From positions 1-39,789 of the forward strand of contig CAMHAM010000025.1 of the NCBI GenBank assembly GCA_946183415.1: a stretch of DNA of 39,789 bases, given 5' to 3'. This document shows, piece after piece, positions 15,649 to 24,972 of the stretch. Source of the stretch: an uncultured Prevotella sp. (GTDB taxonomy: Bacteria > Bacteroidota > Bacteroidia > Bacteroidales > Bacteroidaceae). A program made the translations under genes and the position numbers. Each line of letters begins with the position of its first letter. The stretch's first letter is position 1. The notes under the pieces are model-generated. The model did not search any database. It was not told the DNA's origin and saw only the letters and a program-made list of their open reading frames with translations.

Positions 15649-17241
15649 TTATTTAATGTTCAAGACAATGACAGACTTGGCAGGCACCATGACGGTAAGC
15701 ACGCCTTTCTTCAGTTTGGCATCGTTGTAGGCCTTCGGTGCTACGACATCGGGATGACTGAAATCGTTATAGTCATCAGCCTTCTTAGAGGTCAGGATGC
15801 GTCCAGAAACGCTCTTGGCTGCAAAGCCTTCGATGTTGAAGTCGATGGTCTGATCCTTGTCGAGGCTGACGTTGGTGATAGCGAGTACAAGGCTGCCGTC
15901 GGTTGTCTTTGCTGCGGAAGCAGAGAGCATAGGGCAGGGGCGGTAACCTTCGTCCTTAGCATCCTTCTTCTCCTTGTAATAGCTCTTGCTGACAGCCATT
16001 ACTTCGCTCTCAAGGTCGAGTGGGAGATAGGTGGCCTCCTGGAATGGGGTGTACATCTCGAAGACGTGATAGGTCGGTGTGAGCACCATGTGGCCTGTGC
16101 CTTCCTGATCGGTGAGAATCATCGACTGGAGTACGTTGACTACCTGTGCGATGTTTGCCATCTTCACGCGGTCGGTGTACTTGTGGAACACGTTGAGCGA
16201 GAGGGCTGCCACGAATGCATCGCGAAGTGCGTTCTGTTGATAGAGGTGCCCGGAGATGGTGCCCGGCTCTTCATCCCACCAGGTTCCCCACTCGTCGACA
16301 AGTAGCCCAATTTTTCCCTCAGGATCCTTCTCGTCCATGATAGCCTTGTGCTTCTTGATAACTTCCTCAATTTCGAGGCACTTGCCCAGCGCCCAGTAGT
16401 ACTGGTCGTTGTCGAAATTTGTAGCAGAACCCTTAGGACCATTCCAGCCAGAACATGTATAATAATGCAGGCTGATACCGTTCATCTGGCGTCCGATGTT
16501 CTCCATAAGCACCTTCGTCCAGTTGTAGTCATAGTCAGATGCACCAGAGGCGATGCGGTAGAGACGGTTCTCACCCTGATTGCGGAGATAAGTATTGAAC
16601 TTGCGGTACTCGTTGGAGTAGTATTCGGGTGTCATGTTACCACCACAGCCCCACGCCTCGTTACCGATGCCGAAGTACTTCACCTTCCAAGCTTTGTCAC
16701 GACCATTGGCACGACGCAGACGAGCCATCGGGGTATCGCCATCGCTGGTCATATACTCCACCCACTGAGCCATTTCCTTCACGGTGCCCGAACCTACGTT
16801 ACCGCTGATATATGGTTCGCAACCCAACATCTCGCAGAGGTTCAGAAACTCATGGGTACCGAAAGAGTTGTCCTCGATGGTACCACCCCAGTTGTTGTTA
16901 CGCAATGAAGGGCGCTTGTCCTTAGGACCGATACCGTCCATCCAGTGATAGTCGTCGGCAAAGCAACCGCCTGGCCAGCGCATCACAGGAATTTTCAGGG
17001 CCTTCAGGGCATCGAAAACATCTTTGCGGTAACCGTTGATATTGGGGATTTGTGAGCCTTCGCCCACCCAGAGACCGCCATAGATGCATGAGCCGAGGTG
17101 CTCGGAGAACTGTCCATAGATCTCGCGGTTGATCTTGGCACCAGCCTGATCGGCATGGATAGTTGCCTTCACATTTCCTACAGCTGTTGCCGATGTGGTA
17201 AAGGCAAGTGCGATCGTCGCGGAAATAATAACTTTTTTCAT
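15649..17241 (-). CDS. Secreted alpha-L-arabinofuranosidase, GH51
   Basis: The 530-residue protein starts with a signal peptide ([20 protein letters not shown], cleavage after about residue 20), so it acts in the periplasm or outside. The GH51 catalytic pair is visible: the acid/base Glu in FGIGNEAWG (E195) and the nucleophile Glu in [10 protein letters not shown] (E317). The substrate-pocket segments [10 protein letters not shown] and [14 protein letters not shown] also match the family. The beta-sandwich C-terminal domain ends in SVIVLNIK. It would cleave terminal arabinofuranosyl groups from arabinan or arabinoxylan oligosaccharides. It is the last gene of the ara operon, 21 bp after araB, linking sugar release to uptake and catabolism. 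Confidence 0.95.
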   Translation of the reverse strand: MKKVIISATIALAFTTSATAVGNVKATIHADQAGAKINREIYGQFSEHLGSCIYGGLWVGEGSQIPNINGYRKDVFDALKALKIPVMRWPGGCFADDYHWMDGIGPKDKRPSLRNNNWGGTIEDNSFGTHEFLNLCEMLGCEPYISGNVGSGTVKEMAQWVEYMTSDGDTPMARLRRANGRDKAWKVKYFGIGNEAWGCGGNMTPEYYSNEYRKFNTYLRNQGENRLYRIASGASDYDYNWTKVLMENIGRQMNGISLHYYTCSGWNGPKGSATNFDNDQYYWALGKCLEIEEVIKKHKAIMDEKDPEGKIGLLVDEWGTWWDEEPGTISGHLYQQNALRDAFVAALSLNVFHKYTDRVKMANIAQVVNVLQSMILTDQEGTGHMVLTPTYHVFEMYTPFQEATYLPLDLESEVMAVSKSYYKEKKDAKDEGYRPCPMLSASAAKTTDGSLVLAITNVSLDKDQTIDFNIEGFAAKSVSGRILTSKKADDYNDFSHPDVVAPKAYNDAKLKKGVLTVMVPAKSVIVLNIK

Positions 17242-17262
17242 AATTTAATAGTGTGATGGGAA

Positions 17263-18852
17263 TTACTTGTTATCAACAGCAGCCTGCTCGATAGGCAGAC
17301 AGCGCTTGTAGTTCTCAATATACTTCTCGAAGCCTGCTACATCTTCAGCAGTGGGAGCGATAGATACGCCTGTGTTGCCTGCGAAGACAACTTTCTCGAG
17401 GTAATCTGCAAGTGAGAGTTTGTTAGAATTATTCACTGCATATCCTGCAAGCAGAGCAATACCCCAAGCACCACCTTCGCCGGCTGTCTCCATGACAGAG
17501 ATGGGGCTGTTGAGGGCTGCTGCCAACATACGCTGACCTACACCTGGGGTCTTGAAGTAGCCACCATGGCCTGTGATGCGATCAACCTTGATCTTCTCTT
17601 CTTTCAACAAGATGTCGTTACCAATCTTCAGCACACCGATGGCACCGTAGAGGTGAGCACGCATGAAGTTAGCGAGGTTGAATTTATCGCCAGCAGAACG
17701 TACGAACATGGGGCGACCTTCCTGCAGACCTGTGACAGGCTCGCCAGAAACATAGTTGTATGCCATCAGTCCACCACAGTCAGTATCGCCCTCAAGTGCC
17801 TTATTGAAGAGTTTTCCGTATAACTCGTTCATATCAACTTTAATACCAAGTAGTTGCTGATACTCCTTAAAGAGACTTACCCAGGCGTTGATATCGCTAG
17901 TACAGTTGTTACAGTGAACCATAGCCACAAGTGATCCATCAGGTGTGGTCACCATATCAATCATTTCGTAAGGCTTACTCAGTGGCTTCTCAAGTACAAT
18001 CATTGAGAAGCTGGATGTTCCAGCTGAAACGTTACCTGTACGCTGCTTAACTGCATTGGTAGCCACCATACCGGTACCGGCGTCGCCCTCAGGAGGACAT
18101 ACAGGGATACCTGCCTTCAGGTGTCCACTGACGTCGAGTTTCTTGGCGCCATCAGGCGTCAGGAATCCTGCATTCTCACCTGCGTTGAGTGACTTGGGGA
18201 GAATGTCGAGCAATTTCCAAGAGAATCCCTTTGGCGCGATAAGCTCGTCAAACTTTTTAACCATATCTGCATCGTAGGTCTTCGTTGTGGGATCAACGGG
18301 AATCATACCAGATGCATCGCCTACGCCGAGTACGAACTTACCAGTTACCTGCCAGTGAACATAGCCTGCAAGGGTTGTAAGGTACTTGATGTCACTGACA
18401 TGCTCTTCGTTGTCGAGAATAGCCTCGTAGAGATGGCTGATGCTCCAACGGAGAGGGATGTTGTAGTTGAAGAGCTTGGAGAGCTCAGCAGCAGCCTTAC
18501 CAGTGTTGGTATTACGCCAGGTACGGAAAGGCACAAGGATCTCCTGCTTCTCGTTGAAAGCCATATAGCCGTGCATCATAGCGCTGAAGCCAATGGCGGC
18601 AAGAGCCTCGATCTCACAGTCGTACTGAGCCTGAACATCCTTACGGAGTTCTGCGTAGCAGTCTTGGAGTCCGTACCAGATAGCCTCAGTGGAGTAAGTC
18701 CATAGACCATCAACTAACTGGTTTTCCCACTCATGTGAACCCTGTGCGATGGGCTTATTGTCCTCGTCGATGAGAACGGCTTTGATTCTTGTAGAACCGA
18801 ATTCGATACCTAATATCGCTTTTCCAGCCTCAATAGTTTCTTTTGCTGTCAT
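17263..18852 (-). CDS. araB: L-ribulokinase, FGGY family
   Basis: The 529-residue sugar kinase has the two-domain FGGY fold: the N-terminal phosphate loop GIEFGSTRIKAVLID, and the C-terminal domain with GNVSAGTSSFSMIV, ITGHGGYFKTPGVGQRML and AGEGGAWGIALLAG. Between araA (2 bp upstream) and the arabinofuranosidase (21 bp downstream) it is best read as the ribulokinase that phosphorylates L-ribulose with ATP. It differs in length from E. coli AraB and may be annotated as xylulokinase-like in databases. The Bacteroides thetaiotaomicron arabinose locus, as I recall it, has a similar kinase. Confidence 0.9.
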   Translation of the reverse strand: MTAKETIEAGKAILGIEFGSTRIKAVLIDEDNKPIAQGSHEWENQLVDGLWTYSTEAIWYGLQDCYAELRKDVQAQYDCEIEALAAIGFSAMMHGYMAFNEKQEILVPFRTWRNTNTGKAAAELSKLFNYNIPLRWSISHLYEAILDNEEHVSDIKYLTTLAGYVHWQVTGKFVLGVGDASGMIPVDPTTKTYDADMVKKFDELIAPKGFSWKLLDILPKSLNAGENAGFLTPDGAKKLDVSGHLKAGIPVCPPEGDAGTGMVATNAVKQRTGNVSAGTSSFSMIVLEKPLSKPYEMIDMVTTPDGSLVAMVHCNNCTSDINAWVSLFKEYQQLLGIKVDMNELYGKLFNKALEGDTDCGGLMAYNYVSGEPVTGLQEGRPMFVRSAGDKFNLANFMRAHLYGAIGVLKIGNDILLKEEKIKVDRITGHGGYFKTPGVGQRMLAAALNSPISVMETAGEGGAWGIALLAGYAVNNSNKLSLADYLEKVVFAGNTGVSIAPTAEDVAGFEKYIENYKRCLPIEQAAVDNK

Positions 18853-18854
18853 AG

Positions 18855-20396
18855 TTATCTGAGTGCTTTGTTCAACATGAAATATACCTCATTGTTACGG
18901 AGGGTCTGCTTGAAGTCAGCAATGTTAGTCTGCTTGTTGATCTTCACATACTCGATGCCTAGCATCTCAGCGAAGTCTTCCCAGTACTCCTCGTTGATGT
19001 CATAAGAGAAAGCGCTGTGGTGTGTACCACCTGCGAGAATCCATGCGGCAGCGCCAACCTCGAAGCTGGGCTGAGGAATCCATAGGGCAGAAGCCACAGG
19101 GAGCTTAGGCATGGGCTTGGGCTCGATACACTCAACCTCTTGAGAAATCAAGCGGAACCGGTTGCCAAGGTCTACGACGGTAGCCTTGATACCACTACCA
19201 GTCTTAGAAGTGAATACCAAGCGGGCGGTCTGCTGTTTGCGGATACCGATGCCCAGGAAGTGAACCTCGAGCTTAGGCTTGTCGGTGGCAATGAGCGGAC
19301 AAACCTCAAGCATGTGGCTCTGCAGGCATGAACTCTTGTCGCCAGCGAAATTGAGGGTGTAGTCCTCGAGGAAAGAGCAACCAGTAGGCATGCCCTGCTG
19401 GATCACCCACAGTGTGCGATAGAGACAGGCAGTCTTCCAGTCGCCCTCTGCACCGAAGCCATATCCCTCTTCCATCAGGCGCTGTGAAGCGAGACCAGGA
19501 ATCTGGTCGAATCCACAGAAGTTAGGATCGTCGATATTGGCATCGCCCAGGTCGTCGAAGTTGGTGGTGAAAGCTGTTGCACCCTCGTCCTTCAGTACAC
19601 GGCGCAGTGCAATCTCAGCCTTGGCAGCGTTCTTTACCTTTTCCCAGTAAACCTGTTCACCGCTCTCGTCAATCTTGATGGTGTAGAGTTTCTTGTACTC
19701 CTCAACGAGCTCATCGGCCTCCTTATCGGTGACCTTCTTGAAATACTCCATCAGAGAAGATACTGGGTAGTAGTCAACATGATAGCCCAGACGCTGCTCA
19801 AATTCTACACGGTCGCCATCAGTGACTGCTACATTGTTCATATTCATACCGAACATCAGACAGCGTACGTTGTGTGCATCAGCCACGCCAGCTGCTACGC
19901 GAGCCCATACGGCAATCTGCTTCTGAGCCTTATCGTCCTTCCAGTAACCGCAAACTACCTTGCGGGCTACGCGCATACGAGTGCAGATGTGTCCGAACTC
20001 GATATCGCCGTGAGCACTCTGGTTCAAGTTCATGAAGTCCATGTCGATGTCGCCCCAGGGTATTTCGGCATTATACTGTGTGTGGAAGTGGCAAAGGGGC
20101 TTCTGTAACTGCTGTAGACCCTTGATCCACATCTTAGCGGGTGAGAAAGTATGCATCCAGGTGATGATACCTACGCACTTCTCATCATTGTTAGCAGCGA
20201 GCATAACTTGCTCTACTTCTTTTGAGCTGTTGGCTGTACCCTTGTATACTATCTTCACCGGAATATTGCCGCTATCATTCAGTCCGGCTACCATCTCCTT
20301 AGAGTGACTGTCAACTGCAACTACTGCGTCGCCTCCGTAAAGAAGTTGTGCACCAGTTACCCACCAAATCTCGTAATTTTCAAATCCTTTTTTCAT
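18855..20396 (-). CDS. araA: L-arabinose isomerase
   Basis: The 513-residue protein is a full-length AraA, converting L-arabinose to L-ribulose in the cytosol. The metal-binding set is complete: E317 in GYGFGAEGDWKTA, E344 in SFLEDYTLNF, H361 in SHMLEVCP and a His in GGTHHSAF (459/460). The E-E and E-H spacings of 27 and 17 residues are identical to those of E. coli AraA (E306, E333, H350). WMHTFSPAKMWI near residue 80 is another family motif. It lies 2 bp ahead of araB and 32 bp after araD within the operon. Confidence 0.97.
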   Translation of the reverse strand: MKKGFENYEIWWVTGAQLLYGGDAVVAVDSHSKEMVAGLNDSGNIPVKIVYKGTANSSKEVEQVMLAANNDEKCVGIITWMHTFSPAKMWIKGLQQLQKPLCHFHTQYNAEIPWGDIDMDFMNLNQSAHGDIEFGHICTRMRVARKVVCGYWKDDKAQKQIAVWARVAAGVADAHNVRCLMFGMNMNNVAVTDGDRVEFEQRLGYHVDYYPVSSLMEYFKKVTDKEADELVEEYKKLYTIKIDESGEQVYWEKVKNAAKAEIALRRVLKDEGATAFTTNFDDLGDANIDDPNFCGFDQIPGLASQRLMEEGYGFGAEGDWKTACLYRTLWVIQQGMPTGCSFLEDYTLNFAGDKSSCLQSHMLEVCPLIATDKPKLEVHFLGIGIRKQQTARLVFTSKTGSGIKATVVDLGNRFRLISQEVECIEPKPMPKLPVASALWIPQPSFEVGAAAWILAGGTHHSAFSYDINEEYWEDFAEMLGIEYVKINKQTNIADFKQTLRNNEVYFMLNKALR

Positions 20397-20428
20397 TGTT
20401 TTTAAGTTTATTATTATTAATAGTTATT

Positions 20429-21139
20429 TTAATGCTTCTGTCCTTTCTGTCCGTAATATGCGTTGGGGCCGTGCTTGCGCATGTAGTGCTTCTCAACCAG
20501 CAGAGGATTCATTGTCAGGTTAGGATTAACCGAGAAGGCTACGAATGCCATCTTGGCGCACTGCTCCATTACTTTTGCGTTATATACTGCGTTGTCTGGA
20601 GAGGTTCCCCAAGAGAACGGACCGTGATTCTTCACTAAAACAGCTGGGGTGTGATCAGGATTGATCTTGCGAATGTTCAGGATCTCATCGACGATGACAT
20701 TACCTGTTTCCAGCTCGTAGTTTCCTTTCACCTCTGCCTCTGTCATATCGCGGGTGCAGGGGATGTCCTGATAGAAGTAGTCGGCATGAGTGGTGCCGAT
20801 GTTGGGGATATCACGACCTGCCTGGGCAAATGCCGTAGCATAGGTGGAGTGGGTGTGAACCACGCCCTGGATGTTGGGGAAAGCCTTATATAAGACAAGG
20901 TGTGTAGGAGTGTCTGATGACGGGTTCAGATCACCGTCAACCACTTCACCTGTATTGAGGTCGACAACTACCATATCAGATGCTTTCATGACATCATAGT
21001 CGACGCCAGAGGGCTTGATGACAACCAGACCGTGTTCACGGTCGATACCAGAGACATTGCCCCATGTGAAGATAACAAGATTCTGCTTCACGAGATCAAG
21101 GTTAGCCTTGAATACTTTTTCTTTGAGTTCTTCTAACAT
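20429..21139 (-). CDS. araD: L-ribulose-5-phosphate 4-epimerase
   Basis: The 236-residue protein is a class II aldolase-fold epimerase that turns L-ribulose-5-phosphate into D-xylulose-5-phosphate, the exit to the pentose phosphate pathway. Zinc ligands are seen at VVHTHSTYA (H95 and H97, same numbering as E. coli AraD) and KNHGPF (H172). D76 in NPSSDTPTH, the GNVSGIDRE phosphate-binding region and the C-terminal [14 protein letters not shown] also match the family. The gene lies between araR (15 bp upstream) and araA. Confidence 0.96.
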   Translation of the reverse strand: MLEELKEKVFKANLDLVKQNLVIFTWGNVSGIDREHGLVVIKPSGVDYDVMKASDMVVVDLNTGEVVDGDLNPSSDTPTHLVLYKAFPNIQGVVHTHSTYATAFAQAGRDIPNIGTTHADYFYQDIPCTRDMTEAEVKGNYELETGNVIVDEILNIRKINPDHTPAVLVKNHGPFSWGTSPDNAVYNAKVMEQCAKMAFVAFSVNPNLTMNPLLVEKHYMRKHGPNAYYGQKGQKH

Positions 21140-21154
21140 ATCTATTAGTTATAA

Positions 21155-21829
21155 TTAAATCTTAAAATTAGGGTCTTCGTTATAGGCCCGTTTGTTAAAA
21201 CGATAAAGATAAGCACCACGTTTGGAACTGGTCTTGTCGATGAGTTCCGTCTTCTCGATATAATCCATCTCCTTGATGCGTTTCCGGAAATTGCGCTTGT
21301 CGAGTTCTGCGCCATTGACAGCTTCATAGAGCCTCTGAAGCTGAGTGAGAGTGAAGAGAGCTGGCAGCAGTCGGAATCCAACCGGTTCGTGAGCCAGCTT
21401 CTGCTGCATCATTTTGCGGGCCTTATTGACCATCTCATTGTGATCGGAGTAAAGTTGGGGTATCTCCTCGATATTTACCCACTGCAGACCGTGCTCCTTC
21501 AGAAGATTGTCTTCGTAATCATTCACATTGATCAGAGCATAGTATGCAATAGAGACTACGCGCTCACCTGGGTCACGGTCGACTTTTCCAAAAGCACCTA
21601 CCTGACGCATAAAGAGATTCTTCAGTCCCGTGAGTTCATAGAGGGTGCGAGTGGCTGCCTCATCTACACTCTCGTCGCTGGCGACGAAACCTCCGTAGAG
21701 GCTCCATTCACCACGACCAGGATCCATCTGACGCTTGCCAATCAGTATCTTCAACTTTCCATCATCGAAACCGAAGATGATACAGTCTACAGACAGCCAG
21801 ACTTTAGAATGTTCATTATAAAAAGTCAT
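21155..21829 (-). CDS. araR: AraR-type arabinose regulator with a degenerate Nudix domain
   Basis: The 224-residue protein has an N-terminal Nudix-fold domain and a C-terminal winged-helix-like domain (about 150-224, with LPALFTLTQLQRLYEAV and FRKRIKEMDYIEKT). This is the layout of the NrtR-related AraR of Bacteroides, described as an arabinose-responsive repressor. The Nudix box at 47-69 keeps G47, E53, R61, E65 and G68, but reads RTLYEL where catalysis needs REUxEE, so hydrolysis is unlikely and the domain is probably a sensor. It lies inside the operon it is expected to control, between the SSS transporter and araD. A palindrome upstream of the operon (24895-24917) is the best operator candidate. 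Confidence 0.9.
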   Translation of the reverse strand: MTFYNEHSKVWLSVDCIIFGFDDGKLKILIGKRQMDPGRGEWSLYGGFVASDESVDEAATRTLYELTGLKNLFMRQVGAFGKVDRDPGERVVSIAYYALINVNDYEDNLLKEHGLQWVNIEEIPQLYSDHNEMVNKARKMMQQKLAHEPVGFRLLPALFTLTQLQRLYEAVNGAELDKRNFRKRIKEMDYIEKTELIDKTSSKRGAYLYRFNKRAYNEDPNFKI

Positions 21830-21841
21830 ATTTCTTTTGGT

Positions 21842-23587
21842 TTACCAGAAGTATGCGTAGAAACAGCTGACGAGTCCGACAACAACCAGTGTTCCAACGA
21901 CATCCCATACGCCCCAGCTCTCACGAATACTCTTCTTGAACTCTGGAGTAAATGTGATGGCATCCACTTGTTCTTTTGATGGAGCAGGTGTAAAACAGCT
22001 GACAACCACCATTAAGATGATGATAAAGACGAGCAGCCAGCACTCGAAAATAAGCCAGTTGGTCTGCCAGAACCATGAGGTGGCATCCCAGAAAGCACCA
22101 TCCATAGCAGCCTTTCCTGAGTCGGTGATTACATTGGTAATCAGACGAACCATTCCAATCATGAAACCACCAATCAGGCCCCATTCACCAGCCTTAGGAG
22201 TAATTTTCTTAGAGAAGATACCCAGGGTGAAGACTGCAACCATTGCAGGAGCAATGAGTGACTGGATGTCCTGCAGATAGCTGTAGAGGTTGCCCATATT
22301 CATCATGATTGGCATCCATGCCAGACCCAGAAGCACGACAACAACAGTTGCCATACGACCTACGAATACGTAGTGAGCCTCGCTCATGCCTTTCTTCATC
22401 GGCTTGTAGAAGTCCTCCGTGAAGAGGGTGGCACATGAGTTGAAGAAGGCGGCCAGTGAAGCTACGAGGGCGCATACGAAACCGATGGTCACAATACCCT
22501 TGATACCTGCAGGCAAAATATTCTTCACCATCATTGCGAAAGCACCGTCGGTTGACTCGTGGTTGGTGATGTCCATTTCGATACCGCTTCCTGTTTTCAG
22601 TGAGAGAGCATAGGCAATCATACCAGGAATAAGGAACATAAAGCAGGGGAGGATCTTGAAAAATCCTGCTGCAATAGTACCACGACGTGCTCGAGCCATC
22701 ACAACTTTATTGTCTTCGCCAGGCACCTGTCCAAGTACACGCTGAACAATATGCTGGTCAGTACACCAGTACCAGAAACCGATGATGGAAGCACCGAGGA
22801 ATACCACATAGCCTGGGAACTGTGGGTACATCGGGTCGCCAGGATTGGTGTGGAACATGTGTGTTGTTCCATATCCTTCGTGTGCGGCATTACAAGCTGC
22901 CATCATGTTGGCCCAACCCTGAGTAATACTGCCATCGCCAAGTGCGGAAAGGCCAAGGAAAAGCACGAGGAAAGAACCGATGATCAAAATTGGAGTCTGT
23001 ATAGAAGACAGTGTCATCACTCCCTTCATACCACCAAATACGGTAAAGACGGCTGTAATGGCAATCAGACCGATAGCTCCATACCAGAATGGAATGCCGA
23101 GAAGGTACTTGAAGAAAATACCGCCTGTGAAAGCTGTTACAGATACCTTAGTCAACACATAAGCCACCAAGGTAATGATAGAGAGCCACGAACCTGTTCG
23201 CTGCGTGTAGCGAAACTTCAGAAAGTCGGGCATTGTGATAATTTTACCCATCTTGTTGATGAGCAGCTGATAGAAGGGCACGAACAACCAACCGAGAATC
23301 AGGATCATCCATCCCTGCATCTCCCAGTGAGCCATTCCTACACCATCTTTGGCACCTGTACCTGCAAGACCTACGAGGTGTTCAGAACCGATGTTGGCGG
23401 CAAAGATAGCCATACCAATTACATACCAAGGTTCTCCCTTGCCGAATAGGTAGGCAGAAGAGTCTTCGCCCTGCTGGGCTTTTTTGTCTTTCCAGATGGC
23501 ATACCATACAGCAGCCACCACTCCACACAGGCCTACGGTGAGTACCACCCAGTCAAGCCAGATAAATTCATTTGAACTCCAATTCAT
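21842..23587 (-). CDS. SSS-family sodium/sugar symporter, probable arabinose importer
   Basis: The 581-residue membrane protein has the many hydrophobic segments of the sodium:solute symporter family. Family segments include AANIGSEHLVGLAGTGA near residue 65, the RYTQRTGSWLS loop, GGMKGVMTLSSIQTPIL and YWCTDQHIVQRVLG. Its place between the lipoprotein mutarotase and AraR argues for arabinose as the substrate; in B. thetaiotaomicron the equivalent is called AraP, as I recall. It would act in the inner membrane, driven by sodium. Substrate is inferred from context only. Confidence 0.88.
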   Translation of the reverse strand: MNWSSNEFIWLDWVVLTVGLCGVVAAVWYAIWKDKKAQQGEDSSAYLFGKGEPWYVIGMAIFAANIGSEHLVGLAGTGAKDGVGMAHWEMQGWMILILGWLFVPFYQLLINKMGKIITMPDFLKFRYTQRTGSWLSIITLVAYVLTKVSVTAFTGGIFFKYLLGIPFWYGAIGLIAITAVFTVFGGMKGVMTLSSIQTPILIIGSFLVLFLGLSALGDGSITQGWANMMAACNAAHEGYGTTHMFHTNPGDPMYPQFPGYVVFLGASIIGFWYWCTDQHIVQRVLGQVPGEDNKVVMARARRGTIAAGFFKILPCFMFLIPGMIAYALSLKTGSGIEMDITNHESTDGAFAMMVKNILPAGIKGIVTIGFVCALVASLAAFFNSCATLFTEDFYKPMKKGMSEAHYVFVGRMATVVVVLLGLAWMPIMMNMGNLYSYLQDIQSLIAPAMVAVFTLGIFSKKITPKAGEWGLIGGFMIGMVRLITNVITDSGKAAMDGAFWDATSWFWQTNWLIFECWLLVFIIILMVVVSCFTPAPSKEQVDAITFTPEFKKSIRESWGVWDVVGTLVVVGLVSCFYAYFW

Positions 23588-23611
23588 TGTTTTCTTTTTT
23601 TGGTTTAGTAA

Positions 23612-24793
23612 TTATTTGATCGAAAATTTGTATGCAGCGTGGCTATAATATTTTTCATCAGGATTCAGTGTGGGCTGTAACCACTCTGGATGATTAGGAG
23701 AGTCGGGATACTTCTGGCTCTCAAGACAGATGCTCACATGCTTAGGGTAGGTGATACCATGCTTGCGGCTAATGGTGGCATCGGCACCGACCCCCTGAAA
23801 ATTACCGCTATATACTTGTACGCCAGGTTCGTTTGTAAACATCTCCATGAAGATGCCCGACTTCGGAGAATAGAGGCTGGCACATACCTGAGTGTCATCA
23901 CCCTTACCGTCTTTAAAAGTATTCAGGCAGAAGTTATGGTCATAGCCTGTAGCATTTTGAATCTGGTCGAAATCAGAATTGATGCTATCGCCAACGGCAT
24001 GAGGTGTACGGAAGTCCATAGGTGTTCCCTCTACAGGTTTGATCTCACCCGTCGGGATGTAGAGCTTATCACTGGGAGTGAAGTTGTCAGCATTCACATA
24101 AAGTACCTGATCGTAAGCGGGCTGCGTAAAGTCACCACTCAGGTTGTAGTAATTGTGATTGGTCTGGTTGATAATGGTCGGTTTGTCTGTCTGTGCCTCC
24201 CATGTCATGTCAAGAACATTGTCTGCAGTAACCTTATACGTAGTGACTGCCATCACTTTACCAGGGAATCCGTTCTCGCCATCGGTGGCCACAATCGTCA
24301 GTTTCAGAATAGAATCACCGACCTGCTCAGCATCGTATACCTGATGCATCCAACCAGTGTTACCACCTCCGTGCAGACAGTTGGGACCATCGTTCTTCTT
24401 CAGCTGAATGGTGTCATTACCAAGTATGAACTGTCCGTTCTTAATACGGTTGGCATAACGGCCTACACTTGAACCGTAATCTGACGGAGAATTCAGTGTG
24501 TCGGCATACTGAGCGATGTTGTCAAAACCCAGCACGACGTCCGTAGGATTGCCATTCTTATCAGGAACGACGAGTGAAACGATTCGTCCGCCATAGTTAG
24601 TGATACATACTTCCATACCATTCTTGTTCTTCAGCGTGAAGAGTTTTACACGCTTAGCCTGAATGGTAGTGTCGAACTTGGCAGGGTCAAGACCCGATAC
24701 CGTCAACTGTGGAGCCTTCTGGCCGCCAGCACAAGCAGAGAACATCAGCGCTGCAACGCCAATGCCCATCAATGTTGATCTGAATACTTTCAT
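23612..24793 (-). CDS. galM: Aldose 1-epimerase (mutarotase), lipoprotein
   Basis: The 393-residue protein starts with a signal sequence and lipobox (MFSAC, Cys21), so it is exported and lipid-anchored, unlike the cytosolic mutarotase encoded at 27470. Catalytic residues of the GalM family are all present: H141 in GPNCLHGG, H213 in NQTNHNYYNL, D285 in GYDHNF and E322 in TNEPGVQVY. It interconverts sugar anomers, here likely arabinose or galactose in the periplasm before uptake. It is the first gene of the arabinose operon, 24 bp ahead of the SSS transporter. Confidence 0.92.
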   Translation of the reverse strand: MKVFRSTLMGIGVAALMFSACAGGQKAPQLTVSGLDPAKFDTTIQAKRVKLFTLKNKNGMEVCITNYGGRIVSLVVPDKNGNPTDVVLGFDNIAQYADTLNSPSDYGSSVGRYANRIKNGQFILGNDTIQLKKNDGPNCLHGGGNTGWMHQVYDAEQVGDSILKLTIVATDGENGFPGKVMAVTTYKVTADNVLDMTWEAQTDKPTIINQTNHNYYNLSGDFTQPAYDQVLYVNADNFTPSDKLYIPTGEIKPVEGTPMDFRTPHAVGDSINSDFDQIQNATGYDHNFCLNTFKDGKGDDTQVCASLYSPKSGIFMEMFTNEPGVQVYSGNFQGVGADATISRKHGITYPKHVSICLESQKYPDSPNHPEWLQPTLNPDEKYYSHAAYKFSIK

Positions 24794-24840
24794 TTTTACT
24801 TGTTTTTAGTTGTTTTATTATTATTGAACGATTTTGGGTG

Positions 24841-24871
24841 TAAAATTACAATTATTTTTTGAACAAACAAA
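24841..24871 (-). promoter_or_regulatory. Promoter of the arabinose operon
   Basis: TTTG (24868-24871), a 19-bp spacer and TAATTTTA (24841-24848), one base off the -7 consensus, on the minus strand. A slightly imperfect -7 element is common at regulated promoters. Confidence 0.55.
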
Positions 24872-24894
24872 TAAAAACAAGAAAAAAAAAGCGA

Positions 24895-24917
24895 TAAAGT
24901 GTATTATTTACACCTTA
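24895..24917. promoter_or_regulatory. Candidate AraR operator
   Basis: A 23-bp dyad with eight of nine arm positions paired: TAAAGTGTA (24895-24903) against TACACCTTA (24909-24917), with the odd base at 24898/24914. It lies about 24 bp upstream of the -33 element of the ara operon. It is the strongest dyad I see near any promoter of the sugar region, apart from the one at 24936. The link to AraR is inference from position. Confidence 0.5.
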
Positions 24918-24935
24918 CCGCTCGTATTTAACTTT

Positions 24936-24961
24936 TATAAACACTATACAGTGTGTTTATA
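24936..24961. other. Second palindrome between galK and the arabinose operon
   Basis: Nine-bp arms TATAAACAC and GTGTTTATA around an 8-nt centre; an alternative register pairs ACACT with AGTGT. It starts 11 bp past the galK stop. It could be a galK 3' hairpin (no T run follows) or another regulator site. Confidence 0.5.
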
Positions 24962-24972
24962 GCAAGTCAGAA

